NCBI GenBank assembly: GCA_029891345.1
Contig: CM057000.1
Span: 123,055,838-123,119,837 of the forward strand
DNA from: Dryococelus australis
Taxonomy: Eukaryota; Arthropoda; Insecta; Phasmatodea; Phasmatidae
Length of the DNA: 64,000 nt
Reading direction: 5' to 3'
Each line of letters begins with the position of its first letter. The stretch's first letter is position 1. Of the stretch, positions 49,746-60,799 are shown in pieces. The translations under genes were made by a program, and so were the position numbers. Below the pieces are notes generated by a model. That model saw only the letters and a list, made by a program, of their open reading frames with translations. It ran no database searches and was not told where the DNA came from.

Positions 49746-51540
49746 CATGTCTTCCGTGTTTTTTTTTGTTTTGTGCATGTGTTTAGTTTACTGTGCAGCA
49801 GTACGTCTTCTAAAAGGAAACGTGTTGTATCGTTGGCAGACAAAATAAAAATCCTTGAACAATTAGACAAAAGAGTGAGTGGGAAGCAGTTAGCTAAGAT
49901 GTTTAGCATGGGAACATCAACAATTTCAGACATAAAAAAAACCAAGTCCTCAAATTTAAACTTTATGCCTGTCCTTGAGCATGAAAATGGAAGTTCGTCG
50001 AGAAAAGTGATGCAAACAGCAGAAAACAAAGAGCTTGAAGAGGCCGTGTTCAAGTGGTTTTTGCAGCAGCGAGCATTAGGAAACCCTCTTTCAGGGCCAA
50101 TTATTTGCCAAAAAGCAAAACTTTTAGCTGACAAAATCGATAGTTTGTCTTCATTTAAAGCGAGCAATGGCTGGCTACAGAATTTCAAGGCAATGCATGG
50201 TATTCGTGAGTTGGATTTAAGTGGCGAGAAACTATCAGCAGACCCAAAAGCAGCAGAAAATTTTATTGAAAAATTCAAAATTGAAGCAGAATCTAATGAC
50301 CCTGAATTTTTATACAACGCAGATGAGACAGGCCTTATTTGGAAGGCTATGCCTAAAACAACTTTAACTTATAAAAGGGAAACTAGTGCTTCTGGTCATA
50401 AGGTTAGTAAAGCCCGTGTTACCATACTGAACTGTGTTAACTCTACAGGAAACCACAAAATGTCCATTCTGTTGATAGGCAAATCGAAAAACCCCTGGCT
50501 TTCAAAAATGTGAAAAAACTTCCCTTCTTTTACAAGAATCAACCAAAGGTCTGGATGACTGCTGCTTTGTTTACTGAATGGTATAATTCAATTTTCATAT
50601 GTGAAGTAAAAAAATACGAAAAGGCAATAGTAAAAGAAGGCAGTGAGGTGATGTTAATTCTGGACCCACCCACCCCAAAGAAAGCCTTCTTGTCAGAGAA
50701 GATGAATGTTTCAAAACACTCTTCCTGCCGCCAAACGTAATGAGTTTGCTGCAGCCAATGGACCAATCGGTTATCGAAACTATGAAGCGACATTAAAGAA
50801 GAAAACTGTTGACGAAGCTTTTGATAGAAGATGAAAATGAAGAAGGCAGTGTGGATCATCACCAAAAATTGGATTTAAAAGACTGCTCTTACATGGTGGT
50901 GGAAACATGGAATTAAGTGAAAACAACCACATTAAAAAGAGCTTGGAACAAATTGAAAGGCATTTCAACCAAGGAGGTAGAGAAAGAGAAAAAATTCCCG
51001 GATGTTCCGAGTGCAGTGCAGAGGATGTAGACGAGCGGCTTGCTTATGATTCTTCGGACCCTGGATTCCAAATTCTCAGTGACGATGGACTCATTCAAGT
51101 GTGAGAGAAGAAACTGATGACCAGGAAAATGACATTGCTACTGAATCAAATGTGGGACTGTCAGCTGGTGTCGAGTTTACGTGTCTTGACACTGTGCTAA
51201 CATGGATGGAACGCCAGCTCGAGTGTGACCATACACAGCTGCTCACCATCAAGCGGATGCGAGACTTGGCTGCATGAAAACGATTTAAGACACCAAAACA
51301 AATGACTGACAGATATGTTAAAGAACTGCTGCTTTATGTAAATACAGTGCTTTACAAAATTTAAACAACATTGTTTTGTAGTCATTAAATTAATAGTATG
51401 TACGTACTACAGCATACAAAATTTAGCTTTTTTTTTTTTTTTAAGAAATTACCTTTTTTCCATATTTACCCAATATCCGGATATTTGTTTATCCGAATTG
51501 GGTCCGGTCCCCATTAATCCGGATAATTGGAGTTCCACTG
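49746..51540 (+). mobile_element. Pogo/Tigger-like transposon, left end missing
   Basis: The right end reads ...GGATAATTGGAGTTCCACTG followed by TA (51541-51542). Its complement CAGTGGAACTCCAATTATCC is a classic Tigger-type terminus, preceded by further TCCGGATA words. No matching left terminus exists: R1-C sequence passes directly into DNA just upstream of the transposase near 49746, so the left end and adjoining R1 interior were lost together. Confidence 0.85.
49773..51278 (+). pseudogene. Pogo/Tigger/jerky-family transposase relic
   Basis: First frame, 246 codons (49773-50513). Residues about 12-60 form a psq-type HTH (KRKRVVSLADKIKILEQLDK ... GTSTISDIKK). Residues about 75-150 form a CENP-B-type HTH (GPIICQKAKLLADKI ... 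GWLQNFKAMHGI). The DDE core begins with FLYNADETGLIWKAMP (Asp at 50322). A frameshift near 50500 leads to the second Asp in VMLILD (50663), and another frame gives LPPNVMSLLQPMDQ (third Asp at 50761). The C-terminal acidic tail continues to a stop near 51277. Stops and shifts make it inactive. The usual N-A-P-x-H after the second Asp is reduced to PPT. The true start is unclear because the 5' end is lost. Confidence 0.85.
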
Positions 51541-51674
51541 TACTTTAAAGTCAATCACAGTGTTATATATTTGTGGAATACAAGATACTAACAAAACAAG
51601 TTGACATGTTACGCCTGGGGTGTTGTTACAAAGGTTCATTTTCAAAAGTCTATTCCACTCATAAAAGGACTATA

Positions 51675-53355
51675 GTTCCCCCCTCAGACTGAGGAAGAAG
51701 TGCACACAGATTACTTGGATTGCTGGATTGGTGGGATTGATAACTGTCTGCGTGGGGGTCCTGTCAGATCTAGCATCTGCCGGTAAATCTTGGGTGGTGC
51801 TGGCTTGCAAGGCAGTGTGTCCAGACTCGGATCGGGGCAAAGCTAATGGCAGCAGAGTGAGGGTCAGATGGTCAGACTTTGGGTGGGGTACGTGGAAGGG
51901 GGGAGATGGCTCGTGGAATGGACTTTTAGTCCAGCAGAGGTTCCTCTAATCTATAGCCTCTCGAATTTGTGTTTGATTCATGACTGGTTGCTCAGGAATA
52001 GTCAAAGCTCTGTTGCAAGTAACCTCTTCCCTTAAGTCAGCATAAACCCTGACAGCCCTAGTTTCCAACTCGGTTTTTTCCCTTGGCCAGAGAACCAATG
52101 CTTCCTTAATCACCTTCCACTGCCTAATTCGGTGGCATGGCATGGGGATAAGAGTAATATGAGAAGTAGGTGTCCTGTGGGCATGGGCATAGTGAGGTGA
52201 TTTGGGCGTGCCTCCCAGAGAGCCGTGACCTCTCTCACAATGCCAATGCAACCTGTGTCTCCCTCGTAGAAAAACCGGTTCAGCAGGGTTACAGTTTATA
52301 GCCTGAGTGCCTCAAAAGGTTCAGTGTGTTTCCCTAGCAGGGCCATATTCAACTCCTAACAGGAGAACAATCGGTTGGTGAGGCTACTGCCGTGGGACAT
52401 CTGCTCCCTGTTAGGGTGGAAGAAGGTTCAAACACTCCTTCCCTGAAGCAACTGTGTTAGCAGACAGGGCTGGACTACCACCATAACACCATCAACAGAA
52501 CTACTATCCACAAAGTCTGAAGAGCAAAAGGGGAGGGTTAGAACAGCATGCCCAGATCCTGAAGTAACCACGGAGATCACTTAGCATGATGTCGTAATGG
52601 TGGGCCAAAGCAAGTCTAAGATCCCGTAGTTCACTGCACCCTCTTGTAGACAGAGTAAACAGCAAAGTGGCTGAATAATTTCCAGAAGGGGATGGTGCCG
52701 CAGGACACCGGATGACTGCCTAATTAGGGGGTTGGGCAGTCTCATATACGCTCCGAATGGTAGCAAGCTAGAGAGGTGAGGTGTGGAGGGAGAGAGAGCA
52801 AGACACCCTTTAGCATGTACCATACCACCTGTGATGGCAAGGTGGGCTGTCCGTATTACTTGTGACGCCTTTGCCAGAAGGGGTGACGAGACATCATTAG
52901 AGGCACGATTTTGTGGTAAAACACAATAAAACAAAACAATACAGAGATAAAAGTTAAAATGTGAAATAACATGAAATACGGACAAATGCATGATATCTCA
53001 CGAAATTAGCTTTCTCTGCAAGAAATTATCGCTTCTCCTATGTTATATACACAAATTTACTTTGGCACTGTAAAAATCTAGAAACATACGAGTGTCTGCA
53101 ATATCGAAAAATACTCTAGATGAAAAAATCCTCAATTTCGTTTTAAGACAATTTTTAAATTTCGGAAATCATAGTTCTGCACGCAACACACACACGTAAA
53201 TACGTTAAGTATTTTTTTCTTGCATAACACAATATAAACACCACATATTCCAAAGATTACACAAACCAATAAAACATGCACTCTGAAATAAACTACAGTA
53301 GTTTGACAACAAACTGCCTCCAAGCGCTAGTAACAATGATGCGAAGTGAACACAC
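51675..53355. other. GC-richer intron block, no assigned product
   Basis: Minus frames 52251-51946 and 52991-52581 are open for 101 and 136 codons but carry no motif I recognise. They may be decayed retroelement sequence continuing the gag-protease relic to the right, which I cannot show. Confidence 0.3.
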
Positions 53356-53357
53356 AT

Positions 53358-53960
53358 AATAAAAATTGTCAGAAAAGTAGTTTGATTAATGCTGTATATG
53401 AAAGAAGAATGCATATATTTTGTTACATTATAAAATACTTTACTAAAATATACTTTTTAAATGTAAAAAATTAATTGATTGATAGAGCCCACATTTTTAT
53501 CAAAATTTTGAATGCTTCAGAATGCAGAATTTGAAAGAAAATCTTCAAAAAAAATTGTAATATTTACTGTAATCATATGTAATAAAATCATAGTAACAAT
53601 GTATAATGATTTTATAATCAACTTTATTTATGTCAGTTTCAGTCATAAATGTTTGTGACAAATGGACGCACATAAAACCAATTATAAAATTATTTTCTAC
53701 ATTATTGTTACAATTTTCTTACACAGAATTATAGTAAACATTATGACAATATTCCATAAGGAAGATTCTTGCAAATTTTGTTTTCTGAAGCATCTGGAAT
53801 GGAAATATGCTTAAATTTTGTTAAAAAAATACAGTATTTTAATCAATTATTTTAAATTTAAAAAGTACATTTTAATAAAATATTTTATAATGTTGCAAAA
53901 TATATACGTTCTTCTTCCATATACAGCATAAATAACATTTTTCTGACAATTTTTATGAAG
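53358..53960. repeat. Long AT-rich palindrome (arms about 280 bases)
   Basis: ATAAAAATTGTCAG at the left is matched by CTGACAATTTTTAT at the right, and similarity continues inward (GCTGTATATGAAAGAAGAA / complement of TTCTTCTTCCATATACAGC; ATTATAAAATAC; ATGCTTCAGAA) almost to a centre near 53660. Consistent with a foldback or MITE-type element; no target duplication found. Confidence 0.75.
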
Positions 53961-54299
53961 TCTGTACTAATTTTTTTAGGAGTTCTTAATGTTGTATAGT
54001 CGGGTGCAGTGCTCCACAGGCAGTTGCTTTACTTCAACCTTAAAAGGTGTGTACTTTACAAATAGTGTATCAGAACTAAATTTTATAACATTTTATGTTT
54101 AAACTATTTCTTAATAGTAGTTGCCAATGAAGCACTGCTCTCAGCATTATTACATACTGATTAAGAAGTAGGATCACAGCAGCATCTGAATTTTACAGCC
54201 TGGGTTGGCTCGTGTGGGTTTGCATCCACAAGACTTGTCTCAGTTTCTAGCCCACCTATATGCTATTTTCACTATAATCCATAACCACTTCCTGGCTAA

Positions 54300-56050
54300 A
54301 GAGCCATGGGTGTCCCAAAATTTTTGGTTTGCACAATTCATTAGCTATGAAGAACTCCTCTGTTGTGACTTTACCCCCTACTGACAGATTCAAGTGCACT
54401 TTTCCACTAGTCTGTCGGATGGCATCCCTCAGTGTCTTGCGTATTGTTTTTTGGTCTACCTCATCATGTACTGTGAAAGCGGAACTAGTTCCACGCGGAG
54501 AAAATGTTCATTTGTGGCCATGTCAAGAGTGGCTATTATTTCCTCGCCTTCAATCCGTGCAGTTACAAGCCCTGTCAGGACATTAATTTCGAAAACTTTG
54601 GTTCCCTGAGCTGGTACATTGTTTTCAGCAGATTGGCTACTGGGAGCAGGGAGCACTGTCTTGCCTTGGTTTGCATTATTGGTGGCTGCCTGTTTCCACT
54701 GATTTACAGGACAATCACTATGAAAGTATCTTTCAGGGTAATGACAACACTTGGGAAACTAGAATCATTTAAGCAATGTCAGGGGCGCATCATGCGACTT
54801 GGTTTTGCTGCCAGCAGGTGGTGTGGTCTACACAATCACCAGCACTTTGCTTTGCAGCCTATGTCTTGCTCACATGTCCAGGTACGTCGAACAGCTCTTC
54901 GATAGTGGTCAGCTCGAGTTCCTGCAGACGGGACACAATTTCTGAAAGCAGTCATGCTCCCTGACTCAGTGAGGCGGTGCTATATCTGGTAGCCAATTGC
55001 TCAGCTGAGTTGGCTAACGTTTCCAACTTGGAAAGTGCATGTTCCCCATGGTTGGTCGAAAGCCTCACTATGCCTACGTCCCACGTGGAAGGAGTAAACC
55101 GTCCATCAGAGAGCAAACAGCTCCTTGAGTACTGAATTATAAAAACTGAAAATTTTAATCTGAAATCATGAAAGTGTGCCTCGTTTTGGGTAATTTAACA
55201 ATGGATTAATACAGTTAGTTTTTATAGGTGATTCCTAATAAAAAAATCACTGACCGTAACTGTGTATATTTTTAAGTGACCAGTGAAAGCAATAATGACA
55301 GCTAAGTTGGTAGCGAGCCACAGTTCTTCCATGTTTAAACATTTTACTAGTAGTCATAAAGTAAAAATTTATGTAATCTGCAATTCAGTGTATTTATTCC
55401 TTCACGCAGAAGGCAACGTGTCTTAAACCATATTAGAAAGACTTGGAAGATTATGTTTAACAACATTTACAAGTAGAATTAAGGAAAATCGTTTGCCAGT
55501 TTAAATGTTTTGAAATGACTTGCATTCACTCTTTTTTCCACTAGAACATTACAAAATATGATGTTCACTCTGTAAACATTCAGATTATCATATTTTCTGA
55601 TGTATCTAAATTCCTACTAAAGTAACTTATGACTTTTTGCATTATATACCTTGCAAATCAACATTTTAATACGAAACTATGCATAAGCAAATAGCTGTTC
55701 CCATGATGTGATAAAATCACTGTATCTTTGCCACCATTTGGCTGCATCCATGTGCAGCTGCACTTTATGTACGACATCCAGAGGGATTTTGGGATCCCGG
55801 TTTTTTGAGCTCAACCACGCAGGCTTATAAGAACTGTTCGGCATATTCTTGTGGATGCCCCACGTATTCTGGAAGGAGGCACTGGTCTGGGGTGACCAGC
55901 CTGATGCAACATTGGTGCTTTCTGTCTTATAAAAATTTCCACCTCTTCCCCCATTTTCTGGACGATGGAGTACAATTCCTCATGGAGTCTAGTTACTACT
56001 TTCTGGCCCAAAATGTATTCAAAGCACATATGTCACATTCATGATGCCTT
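54300..56050 (-). pseudogene. Gypsy-like gag-protease relic
   Basis: On the minus strand, a gag-like frame 56029-55811 (LHEELYSIVQKMGEEVEIFI) is followed near 55750 by MDAAKWWQRYSDFITSWEQL, the W-W/F-x-x-W pattern of Ty3/gypsy gag. Near 54730 there is a degenerate CCHYPERYFHSDCP zinc-knuckle-like motif. Then comes a retropepsin-like stretch (VTARIEGEEIIATLDMATNE at 54656-54456, with LDTGA decayed) and KILGHPWL at about 54325. Stops and frame changes are frequent. No RT follows; the next sequence leftward is the AT-rich palindrome. Confidence 0.65.
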
Positions 56051-56404
56051 CTGAGCATCTGCCTCAGCTGCACTTTCCCTCACGTTAAGCCATGTCATAG
56101 CCAGAAGCCCACATCAGTACCACCACCTTCGTGTGGACCTGCAGCAATAGGATCAGTACCCCAGGCCCTCTATAACTCCCTGTCTTCTTTGGCCCAACCA
56201 AGGCACATAAGATGAAAGTCGCCACAGTGTGCACACACGTGGCACATGACATTTCTGGAGCAATCTGGCAATGCGCACTGGTTGACCTTGCTACAGGCAG
56301 TAATTATGCCTAGATTCAAAACTTAGTGGACTGTTGTCTGCCATGTTGATGTCCCCAGAGTGTATATAGGTGTAATAACCCTGAGCACTTGCATCTGACT
56401 GTAA

Positions 56405-56462
56405 GCAGGGCAGAGTGCACATGCACACGTGCACAATCACATGCATGCACACACACACACGA
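56405..56462. repeat. Alternating purine-pyrimidine tract beside exon B
   Basis: GTGCACATGCACACGTGCAC, then CATGCATGCACACACACACA. Highly alternating and partly self-complementary, about 20 bases past the splice donor of exon B, so it lies within the first bases of the 24.7-kb intron. Confidence 0.85.
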
Positions 56463-56485
56463 CCATAAATCAGCAGCACTCTTAC

Positions 56486-56580
56486 CTAGGACAGGAATGC
56501 CTATCCTGAATATGTCCGCATCGTATCGTGGAGCATCTTCCGAGTACACTGAGCTCGGACCCCCAGATATTATAATTGCC
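56486..56580 (-). CDS. GMPS: GMP synthase coding exon B (GATase domain)
   Basis: A 95-base exon whose first G completes Lys63. It then encodes residues 64-94 ([17 protein letters not shown]... to PVL) and the first base of Gly95. [11 protein letters not shown] is the glycine-rich oxyanion-hole strand of class I amidotransferases. The acceptor is a clean T-rich tract ending TTTTTTCCAG and the donor is GTAAG. It lies in a roughly 0.9-kb island between a minus-strand gypsy-like gag-protease relic (to about 56050) and a plus-strand gypsy pol relic (from about 56960). An alternating purine-pyrimidine repeat starts some 20 bases past the donor. Confidence 0.95.
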
Positions 56581-56959
56581 CTGGAAAAAATATATTAAAT
56601 TAGCTACACATTCAACACCTCCACTAACACATTTTAAGCTTACAGAAGTCTGTTCTTAACATAAGCCTCTATTTAAATTTAAAAGTAATTATTGGGTCGA
56701 AACCAAACTGTGTTCAGTATTGTTTAAATGTAAACAAGAAGTTACTTATATAACTAATGAGCCCACTTTTCTCTCCACGGGTGCAAATAATTTTTAATGT
56801 AGTTCATAAAAGCTTAGATGGTAGGTAGGCCTTGATGTATCCACTGTCAGCCACATCATTGGAGATGAAACCAGCAACATATGTAACAGTTCCAAGACAA
56901 ATACACCTTACCAACACTGCAGCCAACATCAAACTGGTTCCTAAGAGTGCCACTGGTTA

Positions 56960-59030
56960 AATAAATAAAAAAAATTACTTGGGACATGTAGTGTATGCCC
57001 ATGGGATTGCAACAGACCCCGAGAAGACCAAAGCAATAAGAAATTGGCCAACACCAACTGACAAAACTGAAGTTCAGAGTTTTCTGGGATTATATGTCTA
57101 CTACCGTCAATTTGTACCTGGGTTTGCCACGATTACCAAACCACTACATGAACTGACTTAAGGCATAAAGGAAATTTCATTGGACCACTGAATGTGAAGA
57201 TGCTTTAAGTAAACTAAAGAAAATTCTGATATATCCTCCATACCTGGATTTCCCAAAAAGTGAAGGTATATTTATTTTGGATACTGATGTTAGTGATGTA
57301 TAAACTGAAGCTGTGCTATCTCAGGTGCAAGATGGGAAGGAAACACCACTAGAATACTTCAGTAATGTATTGCATAAGCCTGAGAGAAATTATGTTACAT
57401 GCAGGGAGCTTCTTGCCATGGTGAAGGTAATTTCACACTTACACCTGTATCTTTACGGCAGATATTTTATTGTAAGTACCAACCATGCTTCAGTATACTG
57501 GCTACAAAATGTTAAGAATCCCGAAGGTAAAATAGCCCGGTGGATACAGCATCTTCAAGAATATGACTTTGAAATACAACACCAATCTGGCTGCCTTCAC
57601 AGCAATGCAGATTCACTTTCTGGGAGGCCATGCAAGCAATTTTGTCGTCATTGTGAACATCAGGAAGTAAAGAGTGGTGAATTACTGAAGGTACGGACGT
57701 GATGGGACACCTACCTGGAGTGATGAGTGTATTCGGAAAGCCATCTGAATGATCCCACTTTGCAGCCATTATTAAAGTGGAAAGAAGCTGGCTGTCTGCC
57801 AAAATAGGAAGAAATATATAGTCTGAGCTCAGCAGTCAAAGTATACTGGGCACAGTGGAATTCCCTCATACTGAAGAATCGTGCACTTTACAGAAACTGG
57901 GAAAGTAATGGTGGAAAACAGACACATTTACAGTTGGTCCTTCCAGAATGCAGGGTTCCTGAAGTCTTAAAATAACTACATAATGCGGCAGCCAATGGAA
58001 ACTTTGGTGTTAACAAGACACCCGACAGAATTAGACAGATTCTACTGGCTTCACTGTAGGGAGGATATTGAGAAATCATGCAGATTGTGTGACACCTGCA
58101 CTGTGAGGAAGGGCACAAGGACCAGAGGACAAGGTTACGTCCAGAAATACAATGTTGGAGCCCCATTCAAAAGGATGGCAGTAGACATTTTGGGTCCTTT
58201 GCCTGTCACAGAGAGAGGTAATCAGTATCTACTGGTGGCTCAAGAATATTTTACTAAGTGGCCTGAGGTCATTCCCTCCTAAACCAGGAAGCACGTACAG
58301 TAGCTGAGACACTCATAGAACATGTATTTTCAAGATTAGGGGTGCGACTAGAACTCATTCTGATCAGGGAAGAAACTTTGAAGCTGTGGTCTTCCAGAAG
58401 GTAACAAAAATTCTGGGCATGAAAAAGATTAGCACTACAGCCTTACACCCTCAGTCTGATGGAATGGTGGAGAGGCTTAACCGCACAACTGAGCAGTACC
58501 TGTCGATCTTTGTGGCAGACAACCAAAAAGGATTGGGATTCAAAGGTGTCATTGTTTCTTCTTGCTTACCACTTAGCAGTTCATGATTCCACAAGGGTAA
58601 CACCATCGAGGATGCTGTTTGGAAGAGAACTACACCTTCCCAGTGACCTCGTGTTTGGCCAAATGACAAATGAGGAAGCTGCAGCACCTGATTATGCCAG
58701 TGAATTACATAACAGACTTGTTGGCATTCATGATTTTGCTCGACAGCACCTCAGAATAAATAGTGACAAGATGAAGGTGCGTTATGAGAGGAGAATGTTG
58801 GGCTAGATATTTCAAGAAGAACTGGTGTGGCTGTACAACAGAGGAGAGGAGGGCACTGCCCGAAGATACAGAAATGTTGGGAAAGCCCCTACAGGATTCT
58901 GAAGAAAATCAAAGATGTGGTCTTTAAGATTCGTCATCAAGGCTCTCTGGTGAAGTCGAAGGTTGTCCACTTTGACCATCTGGCACTCTACGATGGTCCC
59001 GATGCCGCAGAGTTTGTTAGGGACCAATAG
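56960..59030 (+). pseudogene. Gypsy-like pol relic: RT end, RNase H, integrase
   Basis: Blocks in the standard Ty3/gypsy order: RT thumb and connection (GHVVYAHGIATDPEKTKAIR ... FLGLYVYYRQF) at 56979-57158; RNase H (LDTDVSDV, then PLEYFSNVLHKPERNYVTCR) to 57702; integrase zinc finger (YWLHCREDIEKSCRLCDTC) and core (MAVDILGPLP) at 57983-58282; core end (HPQSDGMVERLNRT) at about 58450; and a C-terminal module (CWESPYRILKKI) to 59027. Stops, frameshifts and a lost integrase stretch mean it is dead. Gag, protease and the RT catalytic palm are absent, so the copy is 5'-truncated. Confidence 0.9.
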
Positions 59031-59047
59031 ACTTGAGGAGGGGGCAG

Positions 59048-59640
59048 TGTTATATGTCGCTGGTCTGTGCTGCTGACCTAGGTGTGCCCCGCGCAAGCAG
59101 AAGTAAGAGAGGGACAGAGGAGTGATGATAAAGGGGCAGCACGCCGATGCAATGGTTTGAATGGCAGCCAAGCATACCGCACATCAGTTACATAAAGCGA
59201 GCCAACACTATAATCTCTTTTGGCGCACACTGATGACCTGGTTGTATTGATTTGCGTTTATCTGAAGAATACTCTGGATACTGACATCGTTCTCTCAGCG
59301 TGACTCGGGATGCATTGAACCTTCGAGATTGTCACGGCCATTACTATAAATATTGCATCAGGCCTCCAGGCCAGCAGTAGAGTTAGAGTTGACGAGTGAA
59401 AGAGTGGCTGAGTTCCGAGCTATAGAAGACGAGCAGCGAGTGAAGTAACCAAGGAAGAGAAGTCTACGACTGCAAGTATTAAGCAGTGAATGATGCGGCT
59501 GGCAGGCTGGACTATTGGACTAGATGCGTGAGTGAAAGACATTATAAATTATGGCAACAGATAGCGTTAATTGAATGTAACAAACAAGAGACAAATAAGG
59601 ATGTTAATTAGAGTTGAAATAAACATTAAACATTGCACCA
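59048..59640 (+). mobile_element. 3' LTR of the gypsy-like element
   Basis: Begins TGTTATATGTCG right after a purine-rich tract (GAGGAGGGGGCAG), ten bases past the pol stop. Contains AATAAA at about 59618. The right end is uncertain (somewhere between about 59640 and 59790); no partner LTR is present. Confidence 0.65.
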
Positions 59641-59789
59641 ATTGTTTAAAAAAAAAAAAAAGTCAAAAGGAGACATAATTTAATTCTGTAAATAATAGTG
59701 GAGTGAATAAATTAGAAATCAAATTTAGTTTCTCTAATTTTTTTCTATTAAGACCTCCATCCCTCACTCAGATATGCCCACCAGGCATC

Positions 59790-60602
59790 ACATGCAACAG
59801 TATTGTTTCTATTTTCCCAATGGGATAAAAGTGAATAAAAGTTCCCATGTAAAATAACCAAAATGGCATTTTTGTACAAAAATATTCAATGTGACAGATT
59901 TGAATTTGGAATCCAAAAATGCACACCAGTGAGTATACATTTATATGCCATGTTTCGCAACCAAGTTTGATGCCTTACGAACATAAGATATATTATAAGT
60001 TAATTAATTTTTGTGAACATATTTTTTGTTTCGAAGAGCCTAAAATAACATTTCAAAAACATCAGCTAAGTCTTGGTAAATAGCAACATAACTGCTGTCT
60101 CTTTGACGTTACCAGGTCAAATGGTTCACAACCAAATTACAGTATGTGGCCTCAAACCACCACCTCTTAAGAGTAAAATGAAGGACTATTTTATGCCTAA
60201 AAAGTTGTATGCCTCCCATAGGTGTTTACCATTACTATTAGTTTGATTTCCAAGTGCCCATATGTCAAAATGTTGGCAGTCATAAACTACACTTCCATTG
60301 CCCATAAGAACCGGTATTCTTCTACTGCAGTTTTCTCAGAAGTGGGATTTTCGAAAAAGTATTGCTTGTGATGGGTGAGGTGTAAATTAGAAACATTTAA
60401 CTCCGTTACTGAATTAAGACAGTCCCTTCAAAAAGCTGGTAATGCCCAGGTAATTTAATTTATTAAAAAAAAAAAAGTTCTACACATCACTACACATACA
60501 AAAACATGCAGAAAGTGTACTTACAACAAACTCTACACATGTTGTACTCAAAGTATGATACAGTGAGCACAGTGGAGTAAGGAGCAAAGCAAACCCACTT
60601 AC
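59790..60602. other. Intron A-B sequence beside exon A, nothing recognised
   Basis: Moderately AT-rich, with no open frame, repeat end or RNA gene that I can support. Confidence 0.4.
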
Positions 60603-60790
60603 TTGTATCCTTTCTCCTTGAGGGTAAAGGCAGGTGTGTCGAGGGGCAGCACCTCACTCTCCACGCAAAGCTCCCGCACCTTGCGGTCTATCACCTTGCC
60701 ATACTGGGCCCCCGCGTCCAGGATGGCCACCTTCTCCGGGTTGTACGAGCCATTTGCCCGAAACTTGGCTTCTGGACTGGTGTTGTGCAT
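60603..60790 (-). CDS. GMPS: GMP synthase coding exon A (N-terminus, start of GATase domain)
   Basis: Encodes residues 1-62 and two bases of Lys63. The core [19 protein letters not shown] is the first strand-helix of the class I glutamine amidotransferase domain and is nearly identical across animals. The exon ends TAC AA followed by donor GTAAGT. The start at 60790 ([10 protein letters not shown]) is chosen because an in-frame TGA lies about 27 bases upstream. However, a TAG at 60797-60795 could be a splice acceptor, so a short extra 5' coding or untranslated exon further right is possible. The N-terminal leader is about 7 residues shorter than I recall for the human enzyme, and the same offset holds at later landmarks. 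No TATA box or CpG-rich promoter is evident just upstream. Confidence 0.93.
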
Positions 60791-60799
60791 CTCGCTAGG

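Larger units (their letters stand above)
48666..51672 (-). mobile_element. R1-C: third copy, broken by a pogo/Tigger insertion
   Basis: Ends TAGGCTGTTCACGACTGGAA and the complement of CACTCATAAAAGGACTA, with TA at 48664-48665 and 51673-51674. The left part (48666-49745) and the last 130 bases (51543-51672) align with R1-B; the middle holds the transposase relic. The R1 interior matching 39957-40370 of R1-B is missing. Confidence 0.75.
7334..60790 (-). other. GMPS: GMP synthase gene span (partial, five coding exons)
   Basis: Gene-level entry for the exons listed separately. Seen: five segments translate to successive blocks of the GMP synthase family. All four internal junctions have AG acceptors and GT donors, and split codons are restored exactly (AA|G Lys, G|GA Gly, AA|G Lys, then phase 0). 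Coding lengths 188+95+118+154+144 give 699 bases, 233 codons without a stop. Known: GMP synthase converts XMP, glutamine and ATP to GMP in the cytosol, the last step of de novo guanine nucleotide synthesis. The amidotransferase triad is present as Cys97, His183 and Glu185. The PP-loop (SGGVDS in the family) would open the next exon, off the left edge, so the gene is cut by the window. Introns are very large and made mostly of mobile elements. Confidence 0.95.
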
